DNA from: Emiliania huxleyi CCMP1516
Lineage: Eukaryota > Haptophyta > Isochrysidales > Noelaerhabdaceae
NCBI RefSeq assembly: GCF_000372725.1
Contig: NW_005202428.1
Coordinates: 2,474,873 to 2,538,872, forward strand
Reading direction: 5' to 3'
DNA length: 64,000 nt
This document shows, piece by piece, positions 1 through 11,525 of this stretch. The notes below the pieces were generated by a model, which made no database searches, was not told the DNA's origin, and saw only the letters and a list, made by a program, of their open reading frames with translations. Numbering within the stretch: the stretch's first letter is position 1; every line of letters begins with the position of its first letter. The position numbers and the translations under genes were made by a program.

Positions 1-1228
1 GACCTGCTCGCGCCTGCTCGAGGATGTCAATCTTGAAGAGATGCGCCGTGTGGTCGAACTGGGCGCGGGAGAGGCCGGGAGTGGGCAGAGGTGAAGAGTG
101 GGGAGGGTAGCTCTCCACGCCAAGGGTTCGCACCTCCCGGATGAGCGCATCGGCCATCCGGCTCGGAGAGGTGATCACAGGCCCCTCGGGCAGTGAGTCG
201 ACCGTCTCGCCGCCAGCGCGATGCTGCCGCAAGCCGGAGATGTACTGCTTGGTGCGGTCTGCGAGGCCAATGTTGCGACTCGACAAGTAGACCACGCAAA
301 ATCCGCGAGCTGCGATGGCGGTGTACAACTGCGCAACACCCTCGTGCGCGTAGTCGTCCCACCCTGAGGGGGAGGGGGGGGGCGTGCCGACCCGTGTACG
401 AAGGATTCGGTTGAGACCGGCCTCGTTCACCGATCGCGGGCAGGATGTTGCCACGCACGTCGGAGCGCGTTACGGTGCCGTCGATGTCGCTGATGACCAG
501 TCTCGAGCTTGGCTCCCAGCTGAAGGAGAGGGACGAGGCGAGTGAGAGATGGCCTTCGGTCTGCTACTAGCCAGCTGGAGGAGAGGGACGAGGTGAGTGA
601 GTGGTGGCCTTCGGTCTGCTACTAGCCAGCTGGAGGAGAGGGACGAGGCGAGTGAGTGGTGGCCTTTGGTCTGCTACTAGCACTACGCCTCTCCATCTCC
701 GTACTCCTCTCTCCACCTCCACCTCCGCTACCTGCCATGCAATGACCAATGTCTCCCGGCGCATCTAAGAGCCCGTGACAGGAAGAGGTTCGTCGTGACC
801 TCAGTTTCGCCGTGCAGGCGCGATCGGACGGAGAAGCACACCTCGTTCCGCCCGCCCTGGAGCCTGAGGCACCTCAGCCAGTCAGGCGGAGGGTGCGCAG
901 CCAGAGCCTGCTCGTCGCTGCCGCCCGCCACCCCTGGCGCCTTTTGCGCACTGCCGGCGACGAATCGACCCTCTCCTGCAGCGCTCAACACCATGCGACA
1001 GCTTTTCTCATCGGCCTCAACTCCATTGACGCGGATCGTGACGGGACGCTCTCGGCTCTGAACGACCTTGAGCAACCCAAAGCGGACATGCCACGCGGTG
1101 GTTGCGAGGGTGCCGTCGGCAGAGCGCACGGCGATAATGTCGACAGCGCCCGAGAGTGTGGCTGTGTTCGTGTCAGGGAGAATCGCCGAGAGGGCTTGAC
1201 GCATGCCTGAACGAGCGAGTGTCGGCAA
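1..1228 (-). CDS. Lipin-type phosphatidate phosphatase (partial, C-terminus beyond window)
   Basis: It should dephosphorylate phosphatidic acid to diacylglycerol at ER membranes. Three exons can be read: 1228-780, 519-431 and 363 to the window edge. Splicing at 780/519 and 431/363 keeps the frame. Exon 1 carries the N-LIP domain (LSGAVDII, then HVRFG). Exon 2 carries the catalytic DIDGTVTRSD (DxDxT of the HAD superfamily). Exon 3 carries the rest of the LNS2 domain (WDDYAHEGVAQLY, YLSSRNIGLA, LPEGPVITSPSRM). Only about 35 residues of linker separate N-LIP from C-LIP, far less than in animal or yeast lipins, so this is a minimal form. The first Met is at 1228; a second at 1204 is possible. Intron 1 contains a 55-bp tandem triplication. 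The gene continues off the left end. Confidence 0.88.
516..680. repeat. 55-bp unit repeated three times inside lipin intron 1
   Basis: Units start at 516, 571 and 626. Each carries a copy of the intron's polypyrimidine tract and CAG acceptor (gene strand: ctctcctcCAGCTGG). The unit nearest exon 2 supplies the acceptor used (AG at 521-520). The repeat therefore multiplied a 3' splice site together with the first bases of the exon. Confidence 0.9.
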
Positions 1229-1289
1229 CCACGAAGTTGTGGATTGGAGGACGCACGTTCCGGTGTTATCTTTTTCACTGTACGTGTCT

Positions 1290-1855
1290 CACTTGAGCTT
1301 TTGAGCACTTGATAGGGTCGATTCCGCATGGTACGGGACCCCTCCGATCGTCTCGCCCTCCCTCACTGGTGTGTTCATTGGGGGGGGTCATAACAAACAC
1401 GGTACAGGATCGAGGTGCACGCTGCCGAGGCAGTGTCGTCCCCCCTCTCCCCGACGGCGATGGCGGTGTGACCGATCGAGCTACAAGAAGAGCTTGTTCA
1501 GCAGGATCCGGGCCGTCGGATGCACTACCTCACTGGGCCTGAGACCACCGCACGGCCAGCCCTTCACCACTCCGGGTTTGCGTGGAGTCGAACCACTCCG
1601 GTATGGGCGAGCCCATTGTTTTGAGTTGAGTCCCTTCGCACCATTGCTTGAGCACTTGAGCACTGGATAGGGTCGGTTCCGCATGGTACGGGACCCCTCG
1701 ATCGTCTCGCCCACCCTCACTGGTGTGTTCATTGGGGGGGGTCATAACACAAACACGGTACAGGATTGAGGTGCACGCTGCAGAAGCAGTGCCGTCCCCC
1801 CTCTCCCCGACGGCGATGGCGGTGTGACCGATCGAGCTACAAGAGGAGCTGGTGC
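1290..1855. repeat. Direct repeat pair of about 205 bp
   Basis: About 1290-1495 and about 1648-1850 are near-identical in the same orientation. Each begins GAGCACTTG, contains CATGGTACGGGACCCCTC and a poly-G run, and ends in GATCGAGCTACAAGA. No coding potential is convincing. The sequence upstream of the lipin start (1229-1290) joins directly to the first copy, so this may be promoter-proximal repeated DNA. Confidence 0.8.
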
Positions 1856-1959
1856 TGGTTAATTGTCGAAATTCCTGTTGTGCAAGAGGGGAGGGGGCTC
1901 TGACGGAGTGTGTGGCGGGAGAGGGCATGGAATGGGCGCGGGGGAGGGGGGGGGGGGGG

Positions 1960-2368
1960 GGGGAAGGCTCACCCCTGCCAAAAGCCTCAATTAATAGTAA
2001 TGAAGAAATATTGCTCGGCCGTTCCTGAAATCCGTCTCCATCTGGAGGAAAAGGNNNNNNNNNNNNNNNNNNNNNNNNNNNNNNNNNNNNNNNNNNNNNN
2101 NNNNNNNNNNNNNNNNNNNNNNNNNNNNNNNNNNNNNNNNNNNNNNNNNNNNNNAAGACGCACAAGCACAGACAGTCGAGAAGGGGGAGAGACAGCAACG
2201 GCCAGTCAGAAAGTCAGCGCTGGGTCCCCAGGAAGGCGAAATGCGATGACGGCCTGGGAAATGGGCGCGGGGGGGGGGGGGGGAGGGCTCAGCCGTGCAA
2301 AAAGCATCAATTAATAGTAATGAAGAAATATTGCTCGGCCGTTCATGAAGTCCGTCTCGATCTGGAGG
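1960..2368. repeat. Second direct repeat pair, one copy on each side of an assembly gap
   Basis: About 1962-2053 and about 2266-2366 share a poly-G run followed by GGCTCA, then AATTAATAGTAATGAAGAAA and CTCGGCCGTTC. The 100-N gap (2055-2154) lies between the copies, so the assembler probably failed on this repeat. Confidence 0.75.
2055..2154. other. Assembly gap (100 N)
   Basis: Exactly 100 N, a fixed-length scaffold gap. Confidence 1.
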
Positions 2369-3357
2369 AGACGGGTCAACCCCGTGTCCCGTGAGGAACA
2401 GATCAGGTTCGCATTGTCGTAGCCGGAGGGGATGTTGACCTTTAGCTGTTGGGGCCACCCTTGCGCTTTGGTTTTTTCCCCACAGACCACTCGGGCAGCT
2501 TTTACCAAATGCCAAAGTTGCACTTTACCACTCGGGCAGATTCGATTGGATTTTACCACTCGGGCAAACTCGATGAAACGGGCGGACGGAAAACGCGTTC
2601 GCGGACGCTCGCCGGAGAGCTATGCATGAAGCGGCCGGCGCGCCGCCGCAGCTCACCGATGGAGCCTGCGCCGCGGCTCAATCCACTGACGCAGCAGCAT
2701 TGCGACACATTCTCCAAGCACGGCCTCTGGCGTTGCGATTGCACAGAGAGCGAGCAATAGTCGCCAAAAACACTGATCTGTGTGCAGTGGATCTCCATGG
2801 CGGTCGCGCCCAGGGAGAGGACAACCGCGGGCCTCGGATGCTCGCCCGGACGCGGACCCACTGTGCGAGTTGCAGACCCGGACGTGGCCGACCCAGCTCA
2901 CCCCCAGAGAGGCCATGCCCAGGGTCAGGCATAAAAGGGGGGTGTTTTTCCGTCCGTCCAACTACCGTCGTCTCAGTCTAGCGTCCACCATACCGCTTGG
3001 TGTCCAGTCCGAGCCTGGCTGTTCTTCACCTTCCTAACTAACTAACTAACTAACTCTCTCTCTCAGTTGTACATGTATGTGGCTCTTCCGAACATAGCTC
3101 ATAGTCCCTACCCGAGAGGTTTTTTCGGTGTTTCTCGCGAAAGAGAAGGTGGACTGCTGACAGGATTTGCGATGAGGAGCGACTCCGAAGGGTGTCTCTG
3201 ATTAGTAACCCGATTAACCCCTTTCCTTCCTTTTGACCGCGCAAGATATAAAGGGTGGCTAAGGGCTCTGCCCGCAAGGCGCCCGCGTCGCAGACGCGGT
3301 ACCATTGACAAATCTGCAATATACCCCCACACGAACAAATAGCAAAATCCGAATACC
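2369..3357. other. Region without a recognised gene
   Basis: It holds three spaced copies of CCACTCGGGCA (2488-2565), a TATA-like ATAAAAGGGG near 2931, and a short (AACT)n/(CT)n stretch at 3035-3065. The TATA-like box followed by a pyrimidine-rich tract could be a promoter for something to the right, but I see no convincing first exon. Confidence 0.4.
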
Positions 3358-3801
3358 GTGCAGAAACCATGTGATCTCGGCCGTGGACGGGGGCAAGCTT
3401 TCAGCTCGTGCCAAGACATCGCTGGTTTTACGGGAGCACTGCAGCAACCACAGCCGGGGGCTATTGCAACACATATGGAGAGCCTCCTGCGTGACCTCGG
3501 GGACGCGCGCGACGCCTGTAACAAGCTGCCTTTTGACAATGCGCTGCGCGACAAGATAGCTACCGAACTGGATCGCATCGAGGCTGCTCCGCCTCTCGAG
3601 CGCATGTTGGTGACGAAGCCGCGGGTCAAGAGGTGGGCGGAATTGGTCAGCCGGCAGAAGGATCCGTCCATCAAGACGCGTCGTCAGGCTGCGCTCACCG
3701 CCATGCTGCGCGTCGTCGACCGCCTCCCCGCTCGGGGGCCAAGCCAAGGTGCTGCGTACTCGAGTAGCCTTACTGTAGGAACCTTTCATGCTCCAAGGTG
3801 A
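3358..3801 (+). CDS. Hypothetical protein (helical, basic)
   Basis: This is a 147-codon open frame. From residue 39 on it looks protein-like: helical, charged, with LLRDLGDARDACNKL, then ELDRIEAAPPLERML and KPRVKRWAELVSRQKD. I do not recognise the family; the spacing of Leu and Lys/Arg loosely recalls helical-bundle protein-interaction domains. The N-terminal 35 residues look like chance reading, so a start at the ATG at 3475 (MESLLRDLG) or an upstream spliced exon is more likely. Confidence 0.35.
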   Translation: MQKPCDLGRGRGQAFSSCQDIAGFTGALQQPQPGAIATHMESLLRDLGDARDACNKLPFDNALRDKIATELDRIEAAPPLERMLVTKPRVKRWAELVSRQKDPSIKTRRQAALTAMLRVVDRLPARGPSQGAAYSSSLTVGTFHAPR

Positions 3802-4437
3802 CGCAGCCAGCCCCATCCGCCCCCCTTGCACAGACTCTTCCCGCTTGACTGAAACCAGAGGGGTGAGGAACCACCCGACCCAGTTAATGGCGCGTCGGGG
3901 CCAGCGCCTTCAAATGCGCCCCAACCCTCCACTGCTGCCGCCTCATCCTGCGCTGCCACCGGTGCGCGCCGGCTCGAGGCTTTCCGGGCACAAGGCGGCA
4001 ACACTGTCCGCGCAGGTGTGCGGCGCTCGTCGAGATTGACGGCAGGGCGTTGGGCTCGGCGGCGATGTTGGAGGGTGCGCGTGCGGGTGAGGCGTCCGCG
4101 GGTGAGGCGTCCGGCCGCTAGTGTGCGCACCCTCGAGCCGTCACGACCCCGACCGTCAGTCAGCTTCTCTGCGTGAATGTATGGCTAGCGTGCTTCCACT
4201 GCGCGCCCGCGCCTGCGGCGCCGCCGCGGCTCCCCACCCTTTTGCGCAGCAACACCTTAAACTTTTCAGGCCCTCCAAATTCGGGTCGGAGCGTAGCGGA
4301 GTGGGCCCCGAGTTTGAAAAAGGCGACGGACGCTTGCGTCCTAGCCTCCAACAACGCCTCCCCGGCGCAGAGCCAGAGGGGCCCCCAGAGGGATGCACAA
4401 CCGACCCTACTGTCTGAATTCGCGGAGCGAAGAAAAT

Positions 4438-4566
4438 TTTATACGGAATACGTCCATTTTGGGAGCTTGGAATACGGCGTATTCCATGGAATACGTGGAA
4501 TACGGGTGGAATACGGCAGAATACAGGCCTCTGGGAGGTCATTTGGAATACGTGGAAAACGTATTC
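4438..4566. repeat. Cluster of GGAATACG motifs
   Basis: About nine copies of GGAATACG or close variants lie within 130 bp, including one palindromic pair (GGAATACGGCGTATTCC). The surrounding sequence is GC-rich but this patch is AT-richer. It lies about 420 bp upstream of the transporter start. Confidence 0.75.
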
Positions 4567-4663
4567 AGACAGTAGGCAACCGACCCACGCCACGCCGCTT
4601 GCGGCGGTCCTCTTCCCAGCTCCGCTGAGGGCCCGTGCGTTATTTTCAGCTTATTCCGAAGAT

Positions 4664-4905
4664 TGATGCACTTGGAGCACTTGGAGTGCAGTTATCAACC
4701 TCGCATCCAGGGCCGGGGAGCTAATAAGAAGCGCACCAAGCGAGCCGGATGATCGGTATCGGGTTACGGGCTAGAGAGCCCTAGCCCCGGGGGTGCGCGT
4801 TCGCAGCATGCTGGAGCACTTGGAGCACTTGGAGTGCAGTCATCAACCTCACATCCAGGGCCGGGGAGCTAAGAAGCGCACCAGCAGCCGGATGATCGGC
4901 TCAAA
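4664..4905 (+). promoter_or_regulatory. Duplicated promoter-like block upstream of transporter gene
   Basis: Two direct copies of about 95 bp (about 4664-4760 and 4804-4905) share GAGCACTTGGAGTGCAGT, then ATCAACCTC, CATCCAGGGCCGGGGAGCTA and GCCGGATGATCGG. A shorter version of the same core (CACTTGGAGCACTTG, then CATTAACCTCACGTGACG) lies just 5' of the PDI-like gene at 12717. Recurrence upstream of two unrelated starts suggests a core promoter element; function is inferred. Confidence 0.5.
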
Positions 4906-4981
4906 TCGCGCTGTCTTCTCTTTCTGGTGCCGTTGGCGGAGGGCTCGAGGGTCGGGCGGCAAGTGGTCGTGGTGATCAGAG

Positions 4982-7303
4982 ATGTACCTTCAGACGCGCA
5001 GGTACCTCGGCTCGGCCGCACAGCTCGGCCAGAGAAAGCTCAGGGCCGCTCAGGCCGAGCTTGCGGCGGCTCAAGAGCTCGGCCAGAGCAGGCTGCTCGC
5101 AGCGCAAGAGCTGGGTCAGAGCAAGCTCACCTCAGCGGCCGAGTTGGGGCAGAGCAAGCTCACCGCGCTGAAAGGCGCTTTGCACTACGAGGTCCCAGAC
5201 ACGACCCTCTTCTCCCTCGTCGGCACCACGCTCAACCTGCTGAACGGCACGACGGGGCCCGGTCTGCTGGCGCTCCCGCTGGCGTTCGCGCGGTGCGGCT
5301 GGCTGATGGGCACGGTGATGCTGCTGGGCGTGTTTGCGCTCAACCACGCGAGCCTACTGCTCCTGCTGCGCGCCTGCCTCACCACGCGCGAGCACTCGTA
5401 CATCGGCCTCTGCTCGCACGTGGCGGACGGGATCGCCTCGCTGATCGACTGGTCGTCGCTCCTCTTCTTCTTCGGGTCCTCCGTCTCGTACCTGGTCATC
5501 ATCGGAGAAGCCTTCACCGTCCTCACCTCCTCGCTCGGCGACGGTAGCGTCTACGACGGCGGGCCAGTCAGCGACGGCCCGCTCCACTACTCCCTCCTCG
5601 CCCTGCTCCTGCTCGTCGCCTTCACCGCGGTTTGTCTGACGCCGCTCTCGCTCCTGCGCAGCATGGACGCGCTGCAGTGCACTTCCGCCGTCGGGATGGG
5701 ATGCCTCTTCTTCACCGTCGCCGTCGTCGCCCTCACCCCGCCGCCGCCCGACGCCGCCGCCGCCGAGCCTCTCCCCGCCGCCATCTTCTCTGCGGAGGCC
5801 CTCCTCTCGCTGCCTACCCTCGCCTTCTGCTTCTCGTCCCAGTCCCTCTTCCCGCCCGCCCTCGAGACGCTGCACCAGCCGGCGACGTACGCTTACATGC
5901 ACCGCGTCGTCGACACCACCATGTACGTCACCCTCGCCCTCCACCTCCTCGTCGGACTCGTCGGCTCGCTCGCGTATGGCAGCGCCGTGCGGCCGAACGT
6001 GCTCGACTCTCTGCCGCAGACGAGCGTCGTGCTCGCCGCCAGGCTGGCGGTGGTCCTCGCCTTCGCCTTCACCTTCCCGATGATGGTCTTCCTCTGCCGC
6101 ATGCATTTGCGTGCCATCCTCGCGCGCAGCGAGCTCGTGCCGCGCGCGACCGACGCTCTCGTCGAGCACGTCGATGCGCCGCGCGAAAGGGTCAGCGACC
6201 CGTTCCGCCACACCGCCGTGTCGCTGCTGCTCGTGGGTAGCTCCCTGCTCTGCGCGATCGTCTTTCCGAACATCGACGCGATCTTCGGCTTGCTCGGCGG
6301 CACCACGTCGGTCGTCCTCTCCTTCGTCGCGCCCGCTGTCTTTTGGGAGGCGCGCGCCGCCCCAGTTGCTAATGATCATGGCTTTGAGGAATGGCCTTCG
6401 ACGAGTTGCTAACGGTGGATGGCATATGGTGTGTGAATGACCAACGGCCGCGGTGTGCTCGCAGGCGTGCGTCGGCTACATGTACAACTGGACCCACCCG
6501 CGCCGCCTCTTTTGCAAGCTGCTCCTCGGCTTCTCGGCCTGCACCGCGGCCCTCTCTCCCTCTGACACCCAGATCACGCGAGATCACCCGAGATGAACCG
6601 AGATCTAGGCGTGCATCGCGGCCCTCTCCCTCCCGTCTGTCCTCGTGGCTGTCCTCGACAACCTGCACGCCTCACCAGATGCAACACACCTGCGGGGGTA
6701 GACGTACACGTTGTGTCTTGAATGCGCTGCACGATCCCGTCTCCCCGCCCCAAGGTTGCTGTGCGCTCACCCACTTACCGGAGATCATCCGAGATTTGGC
6801 TACCAGGTACGCCACAGCTTCGTGGGTGCCGATGGCGTCGACCACGGGCACGCTGCAGAAGTGGCGGCCCAAGCAGGAACGGCTCATTGCTCATCCTTGC
6901 TCGTGAGATACTCAGGCACGCTGCAGAAGTGGAGCGGCGGCCTCGAGCTCGAGCGCGCCGTCAACAGCTCCGCGGCAAGCAGCGCGGCCGAAGGCCCGAC
7001 GCTCGCCGGCGCGACGCTTCAAGTGGCGGATTTCAATGCTTACTCATCAAAGTTATTGATCATGAAGGCCCGATGCTCGCTGGCGCGACGCTGCAGCTGG
7101 GCAAGGCGCTCCGGGGCGGCGTCGACTTGAAGAAGCTCGGCAAGGCCCTCAAGGGCGGCATCGACGTCGACAAGGCCTTTGGGCGGAGGCACAAGCAGCG
7201 GCCGCCCGCCGGCGGCAGCAGTGCCAGTGGGGGAGGCGGGCCGGGCAGCAAAGCTCGCGCCCAGCCTCCTGGACGGAAGAAACCTAACGGAGCGGGAGAA
7301 TAG
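4982..7303 (+). CDS. Amino acid/auxin permease-type transporter (SLC36/SLC38-like)
   Basis: Probable proton- or sodium-coupled amino-acid transporter of an internal or plasma membrane. Exons 4982-6349, 6465-6536, 6609-6697, 6807-6847, 6916-6993 and 7068-7303 join in frame to 627 residues. The N-terminus carries repeats of an ELGQSKL-type unit (residues about 14-62). The membrane core starts near residue 75 with GTTLNLLNGTTGPGLLALPLAF, the family's first helix, and has about ten helices, ending in the exon-2/3 segments (YMYNWTHPRRLF, then ALSLPSVLVAVLDN). A Lys/Gly-rich tail follows. All five introns are short and four use GC donors. At most junctions the intron start copies the next exon's start (see findings). 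The duplicated block at 4664-4905 lies just upstream. Confidence 0.85.
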
Positions 7304-7409
7304 CAGGGCGAGCCAACGCGCTCGAGGTGTTGGTTGCATGTTCCATTTCCAAAATCCAAAACGCAAAATGTATACCCCCCCCCCCCAAGAAACACAGCCC
7401 GTGGGTAAC

Positions 7410-8889
7410 CTAGCTCGACGGAGAGTCGGAGTCCGACCCGCCGCCGCCCTCCAACCCGCCGCCCCGCAGCAGCGCGGCACGGTGGGCCTCCTCCTGCGCC
7501 GGCAGCAGCACTCTCGGGAAGACCCACTTGCCGCTCCTAGAGGCCGACAGCTGTGAGTCGGCAAACAGAACGCAGTCCAGCTGCCGCCCTGCCCCTTCTC
7601 GGACCGCGGCCGGCGCGCCATCGCGTCGGCGCGGCAGCGGCAATACGCGGCGCGCTGCCCCTCCGGCAGCGCCTGCAGCGCCGCCTCGTGCTCCCGCTCC
7701 AGCCGGCCAATCTCGGCGGCGAGCCGCAGCGGCGCCTCCTCGCCGAAGGCGTGCACCGCGCCGCGCAGCACGTTGAACGAGTTTTGGGCGACGTCCTTCT
7801 CGTAATCGAACAGGTCGTCTGCCACGTCGGTGAGCACCTCGTCCACGCGCAGAAACGCGCGCAGCTGCGGCGAGGGCGGCGCCGCGCTGAGCGAGCCTGT
7901 TCACGGCTCCTGCTCACGGTGAGTGAGGGAGCAGGACGCCGGTGAACTGGACCGCTGGCCGAGCCGAGCAGCGCGTGCAACACTCTGTAGTCGAAGCTCT
8001 TGAGCGAGCTCGCCTCCAGCACCTCCCCCCACCCGACCGGCTCTCGCCTGTCCTCGCAGCGGCAGGCGTGAAGAGACGCTGTTCACGCGCAGCTCCTGCG
8101 CCCACCCGACAAGCGGGCGCCTGCAGGAAGGTTCCGAGACGGCTCCCAGAAGGCTCCGGGCAGCACCTCCTCCGAGCCGACCGGTCGCCGCAGCATCGCC
8201 GCACACAGCCGCCGCTCGAGCGCCCAGTACTCTCTCCCGGCGGCGAGCTCCGCCTCCACCTCGGGCAGCAGCAGCCCCTCGCCCTCGAGCACGGCGCGCA
8301 GCGCCGCCTCCGTCGGGCCAGCCGCCTCCGCCTCTCGCCTTCCCCTCCGCGCGAGCTCCTCATTGTCCTGGTCGAGCTGGTAGATGGCCGCCTCGACAAA
8401 CGTGAGCTGCGGCAGCCAGCGGAAGAAGTCGACCTGCGCCAGCCCGTGCAGCGGCAGGTAGAACTTGCTAAAGTCGTCGAGGGTCGTCCGCGCGCGGCGC
8501 AGTGAGTCGAACGAGACGACGGGCGCATCCACGCCAGGCGGTGCGGCGGCAGGCGGGCCGCTGCGCGCGGCGAGGAAGAGGCGGTGGAGCACGCGCAGGG
8601 GGAGTTCAGCGAGGCTGGCGCTGGGACCGTCCGCGTCGACGAGGCGGCAGGCGAACCGGTCAAAGGTCCGAGCTCTGCCCACCTCGGCCACCACAGCGCT
8701 CGCCAGCGGCCCGCACACGCTGTCGTCCGGGTAGTGCGGCCGCAGCAGCCGCGAGACCGCGTCGACGCGCTGAAGCTGCGCGAGCTTTGCCATTAAGCTC
8801 TCGCCCACGCTTTGTGCGCTGGGGGCGACGCCCGCCTGCTCGGCCATGCGAAGCCACCACTGCGGGCGTGGTGGCGGCGACGTCCACAA
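7410..8889 (-). CDS. Conserved protein of unknown function, possibly terpenoid-synthase-fold
   Basis: Probable start at Met 8847 (MAEQAGVAPSAQSV) or 8889, with three short introns. Segments in order: residues about 10-230 helical with FSKFYLPLHGL and FVEAAIYQLDQDNEEL; then EVLEASSLKSFDYRVLHALLG (8022 region); then EVLTDVADDLFDYEKDVAQN (about 7840-7780), and a short acidic Ser tail to the stop at 7410. DDLFDYEKD resembles the NSE metal-binding segment of class I terpene synthases. I recall similar unannotated plant and algal proteins but cannot name the family. No signal peptide is obvious. The gene is convergent with the transporter to its left, whose stop lies 106 bp away. Confidence 0.6.
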
Positions 8890-9126
8890 GCGGCGGCGGC
8901 GATGGGGGCGAGGAGGACGGCAAAAGTGACGCCAATCCTAGGGGCCGCCCTGGCCCGGAGTCGCCACCGCGGATATCCGCTCGGCCGAGGTAGCAGTGGC
9001 CCAGGCAGCCCTTCGCCGTGCCGCCACGGGCGGTTGCGCGGCGGTTCGAGTGCCTCGAGACGACTCGAAAGCGATCTGTGTCGTCCGATTTCGCGTCGCG
9101 ATCGACCGTCTCCCTGTGCGGCTCTC
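8890..9126. other. Short intergenic stretch, no feature seen
   Basis: GC-rich sequence upstream of the minus-strand gene at 8889. No TATA-like element or repeat stands out. Confidence 0.4.
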
Positions 9127-10628
9127 TCAGCGTGTTGTCGAGCAGAGGCGGCCGAGCGCATCCGAGAAACCGCCCTCTCGCGCTCGAAGGGCGCCACCGC
9201 CGGCCCAACCGTGCTGTGCCGGTCGGCTGCGGCGCCGGAGACACCGGGAGCGCCTCGCGAGCGGCGCGCACGACCCGTGCGCCTCTTCCCGCGCGCCGTC
9301 ACCCCTTCTCGCTCGCCGCGCCACCTTCTGCTGCCGCAACCTCCCTCCGGAGCCGGCTGCTGCCATTATCCGCCGCCGGCCGGCCCTCCGGTCACCTCGT
9401 CGAGTGCTCGCCGCTCGCGCGAGCTCGAGGCGCCGCCCTCCTTTCGTGCCGGCCGGTGTCCCCGCGGGCTCGGGTAGCTTCCCTCTGAGAGAAGTCCGTG
9501 CGGGCGGTGAGAGAAGGTGCCGCGTGTGGCTTTGGTGTACGTATAGAGCGTGCTGTACCAGCTCTCGTGTCCACACAGCAGGACACACACAGCTGCGACA
9601 TAGCCGAAGCCGCGCCTCTCCCATCACGCATGCGCGCGGGGCGCAGAGTGTCATCATGCAGTGTTGGTCGGGAAACAGTACAGACGCGTCCGGACCGTAT
9701 GTACAGAGGGCGACCGCTCTCACCGCGCGCGCGTCGTGACATGTCGCGCGGGCTGACACGGCGGCCGCGAGGCATGCGCTAATCGGCCTCTGTGCTGCGT
9801 GCCACGCCGCCTCCCGGCCAGCGCGGGCGACCGCGGCGCGCAGCTCGTCTTCCGCGATGCAAGCATCGGGCAGCGAGCGGGCGGTGGGCGGCTGAGGCGG
9901 GGCCGCGGGCGGCGGCATCACCTGCGGCAAGGAGTGGCGCGAGGGGCTCGAGCTCACGCGAGGTGCAAGCGGCGAAGGCGGAGGAGGGGTCACCAGACCG
10001 GCTGCGGCGACCGGTGGAGGGCGATCACGACAGCAGCCCCGATGAGGAGGACGAAGACGGTCGTCAGCACGTTCGACGCGTGTGTGAAGATGGCCACGCG
10101 CTCCTGCTGCAGCTGCGCGAGCCGCCGTTCGGCGGTGCCGGTGTCGCGCCCGCCGCTGCGGATCGTGCTACGCGCAACGGTGGGAGGCTGTGAGATTAAC
10201 TTAGTTCGAGAGCTTCTCCTGCGCTGGAGGCTCACTCGAGGTGTGCTCGCATCTCTTCCCTGTTGGCCGCGTAGTTTGCCGAAGCCATCGAGAGCGCAAA
10301 GTCGACGAAGCCCTTCGACAGCATATGCAGGCCGGTGGCGTCACCGCCATCACCGCCTCCGCCGCCGCCGCCGCCGCCGTCGCCGACGACGCCGTCACCG
10401 CCTCCGCCGCCGCCGCCGACGCCGCCGACGATGCCGTCGCCGCCGTCGCCGTCGCCGCCGTCCGCATCGCCGCCGCCAGCATCGCCGCCGCCAGCGACGA
10501 CCGACACCATCCCGTGTCCTCCACCGCCCGGCGGCACGAGCGAGGCGGGTGGCACAGCCGAAGAGGCATCGCGCCTCCTGCCCAGAGGCCGGCGACGGGG
10601 CTGCAGCGACCCGCTCGGCACCGACATG
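9127..10628 (-). CDS. Gly-rich single-helix membrane protein (3' end uncertain)
   Basis: Starts at Met 10628 (MSVPSGSLQPRRRPLGRRR). A basic N-terminus is followed by a long Gly/Asp-rich run and then FVDFALSMASANYAANREEM, near the end of exon 1 (about 10236). Exon 2 (about 10190-9993) contains ERRLAQLQQERVAIFTHASN and a clear membrane helix (VLTTVFVLLIGAAVVIAL). A third exon (about 9925 on) is Pro-rich then acidic (SLPDACIAEDELRAAVARAG). This frame stays open to 9127, but I doubt that all of it is coding. The exon 1/2 junction is not resolved. No family recognised. Confidence 0.45.
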
Positions 10629-11525
10629 GCGTGAGGCGAGCTGATCAGAGTGTGTGCGAGCCCTCTCCCGACCTCCGCCGCGTGCACCCGACCTCCGCGG
10701 TACCTGTCGCATGGGGCACGCGGGAGGTGCGCCTTCCGTACGGAGCTCGCGCGGCCTGCCGCGCGATGCGCCCGCCGAGCGTGTCTTGCGCGCGAGCGGA
10801 GCGGCGCGCCTAGCGCGAGCGAGCGTAGAGTTGGGATGGAGAGCTCTCGCGTCGCGATCTCAGGGTCGCGAGGGGTCGGCCTAAGCTACCTGCACGCGCC
10901 GCGAGCCCGGAGGCTGCACGAGAACCCGCGCGGCGAGATGTCTGGAGCCCGGAGCGCCGGCGGCTCGACGAGCCGCTCGCGGCGATGCGCCGTGTGGGAG
11001 CACGAGGTGGCCAGGAGCGCGCTCCTTTGAGGGCTCGGCTAGGGGTAGCGAGCTGCCCCTGTCGGCGCGCAGCGGTGCCGCGGCGGTGCGCGTGGAGCGC
11101 AGGCCAGCGAAACCTGGAATCGCCGATTCCAGGTTTGGGCCACTGCGAGCGCCCGCACGCGGTGGTGCCCAGGCCGGTGGTTTATTTTTTCGCTCGTAGA
11201 ATTCTTCGTCCGTGCCTCGTGTCGTAAAAAGAAAGAAAGAAACAGACAACCCAAGGGAGTCGTGCGAGGGAGTTTCGAAATTCAAATTTCTTTTCTAACG
11301 CGGCTGGTGCTCGTTGAGACTTTGGTGGCATTGCACCGCCCACCAAGGTCCAAGCAGTTTCTCCACGTGTTCGCCAAGGAGGCGGCGGGCAGCAAGACGG
11401 ACCGGACGGAGTACGGGGCGGCGTCGGCGAGCGCCTCCTCCTTCGTCGTCCACCACACACAACAGACAACAAAACAACTTCGCTCTCACCTGGCAACCCT
11501 GCCTGTGGCTGCACGTCTCGCGCGC
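10629..11525. other. Intergenic, mostly featureless; hosts part of a dispersed repeat
   Basis: No convincing exon. Near 11107-11135 there is an imperfect palindrome around GGAATCGCCGATTCC. From about 11440 the sequence matches, in inverted orientation, the repeat at 62820-62890. Confidence 0.4.

Noticed and set aside
1555-1600. GGTTCGACTCC on the minus strand, like a tRNA B box
   Set aside because: No matching acceptor stem, D arm or anticodon arm can be formed around it.
5354-6379. Long antisense frame opposite the transporter
   Set aside because: Arg/Glu/Gly-rich mirror of a GC-biased coding sequence; the membrane protein on the other strand explains it.
10335-10634. Pro-rich plus-strand frame
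   Set aside because: Mirror of the Gly/Asp-rich segment of the minus-strand gene, which continues into a real membrane helix.
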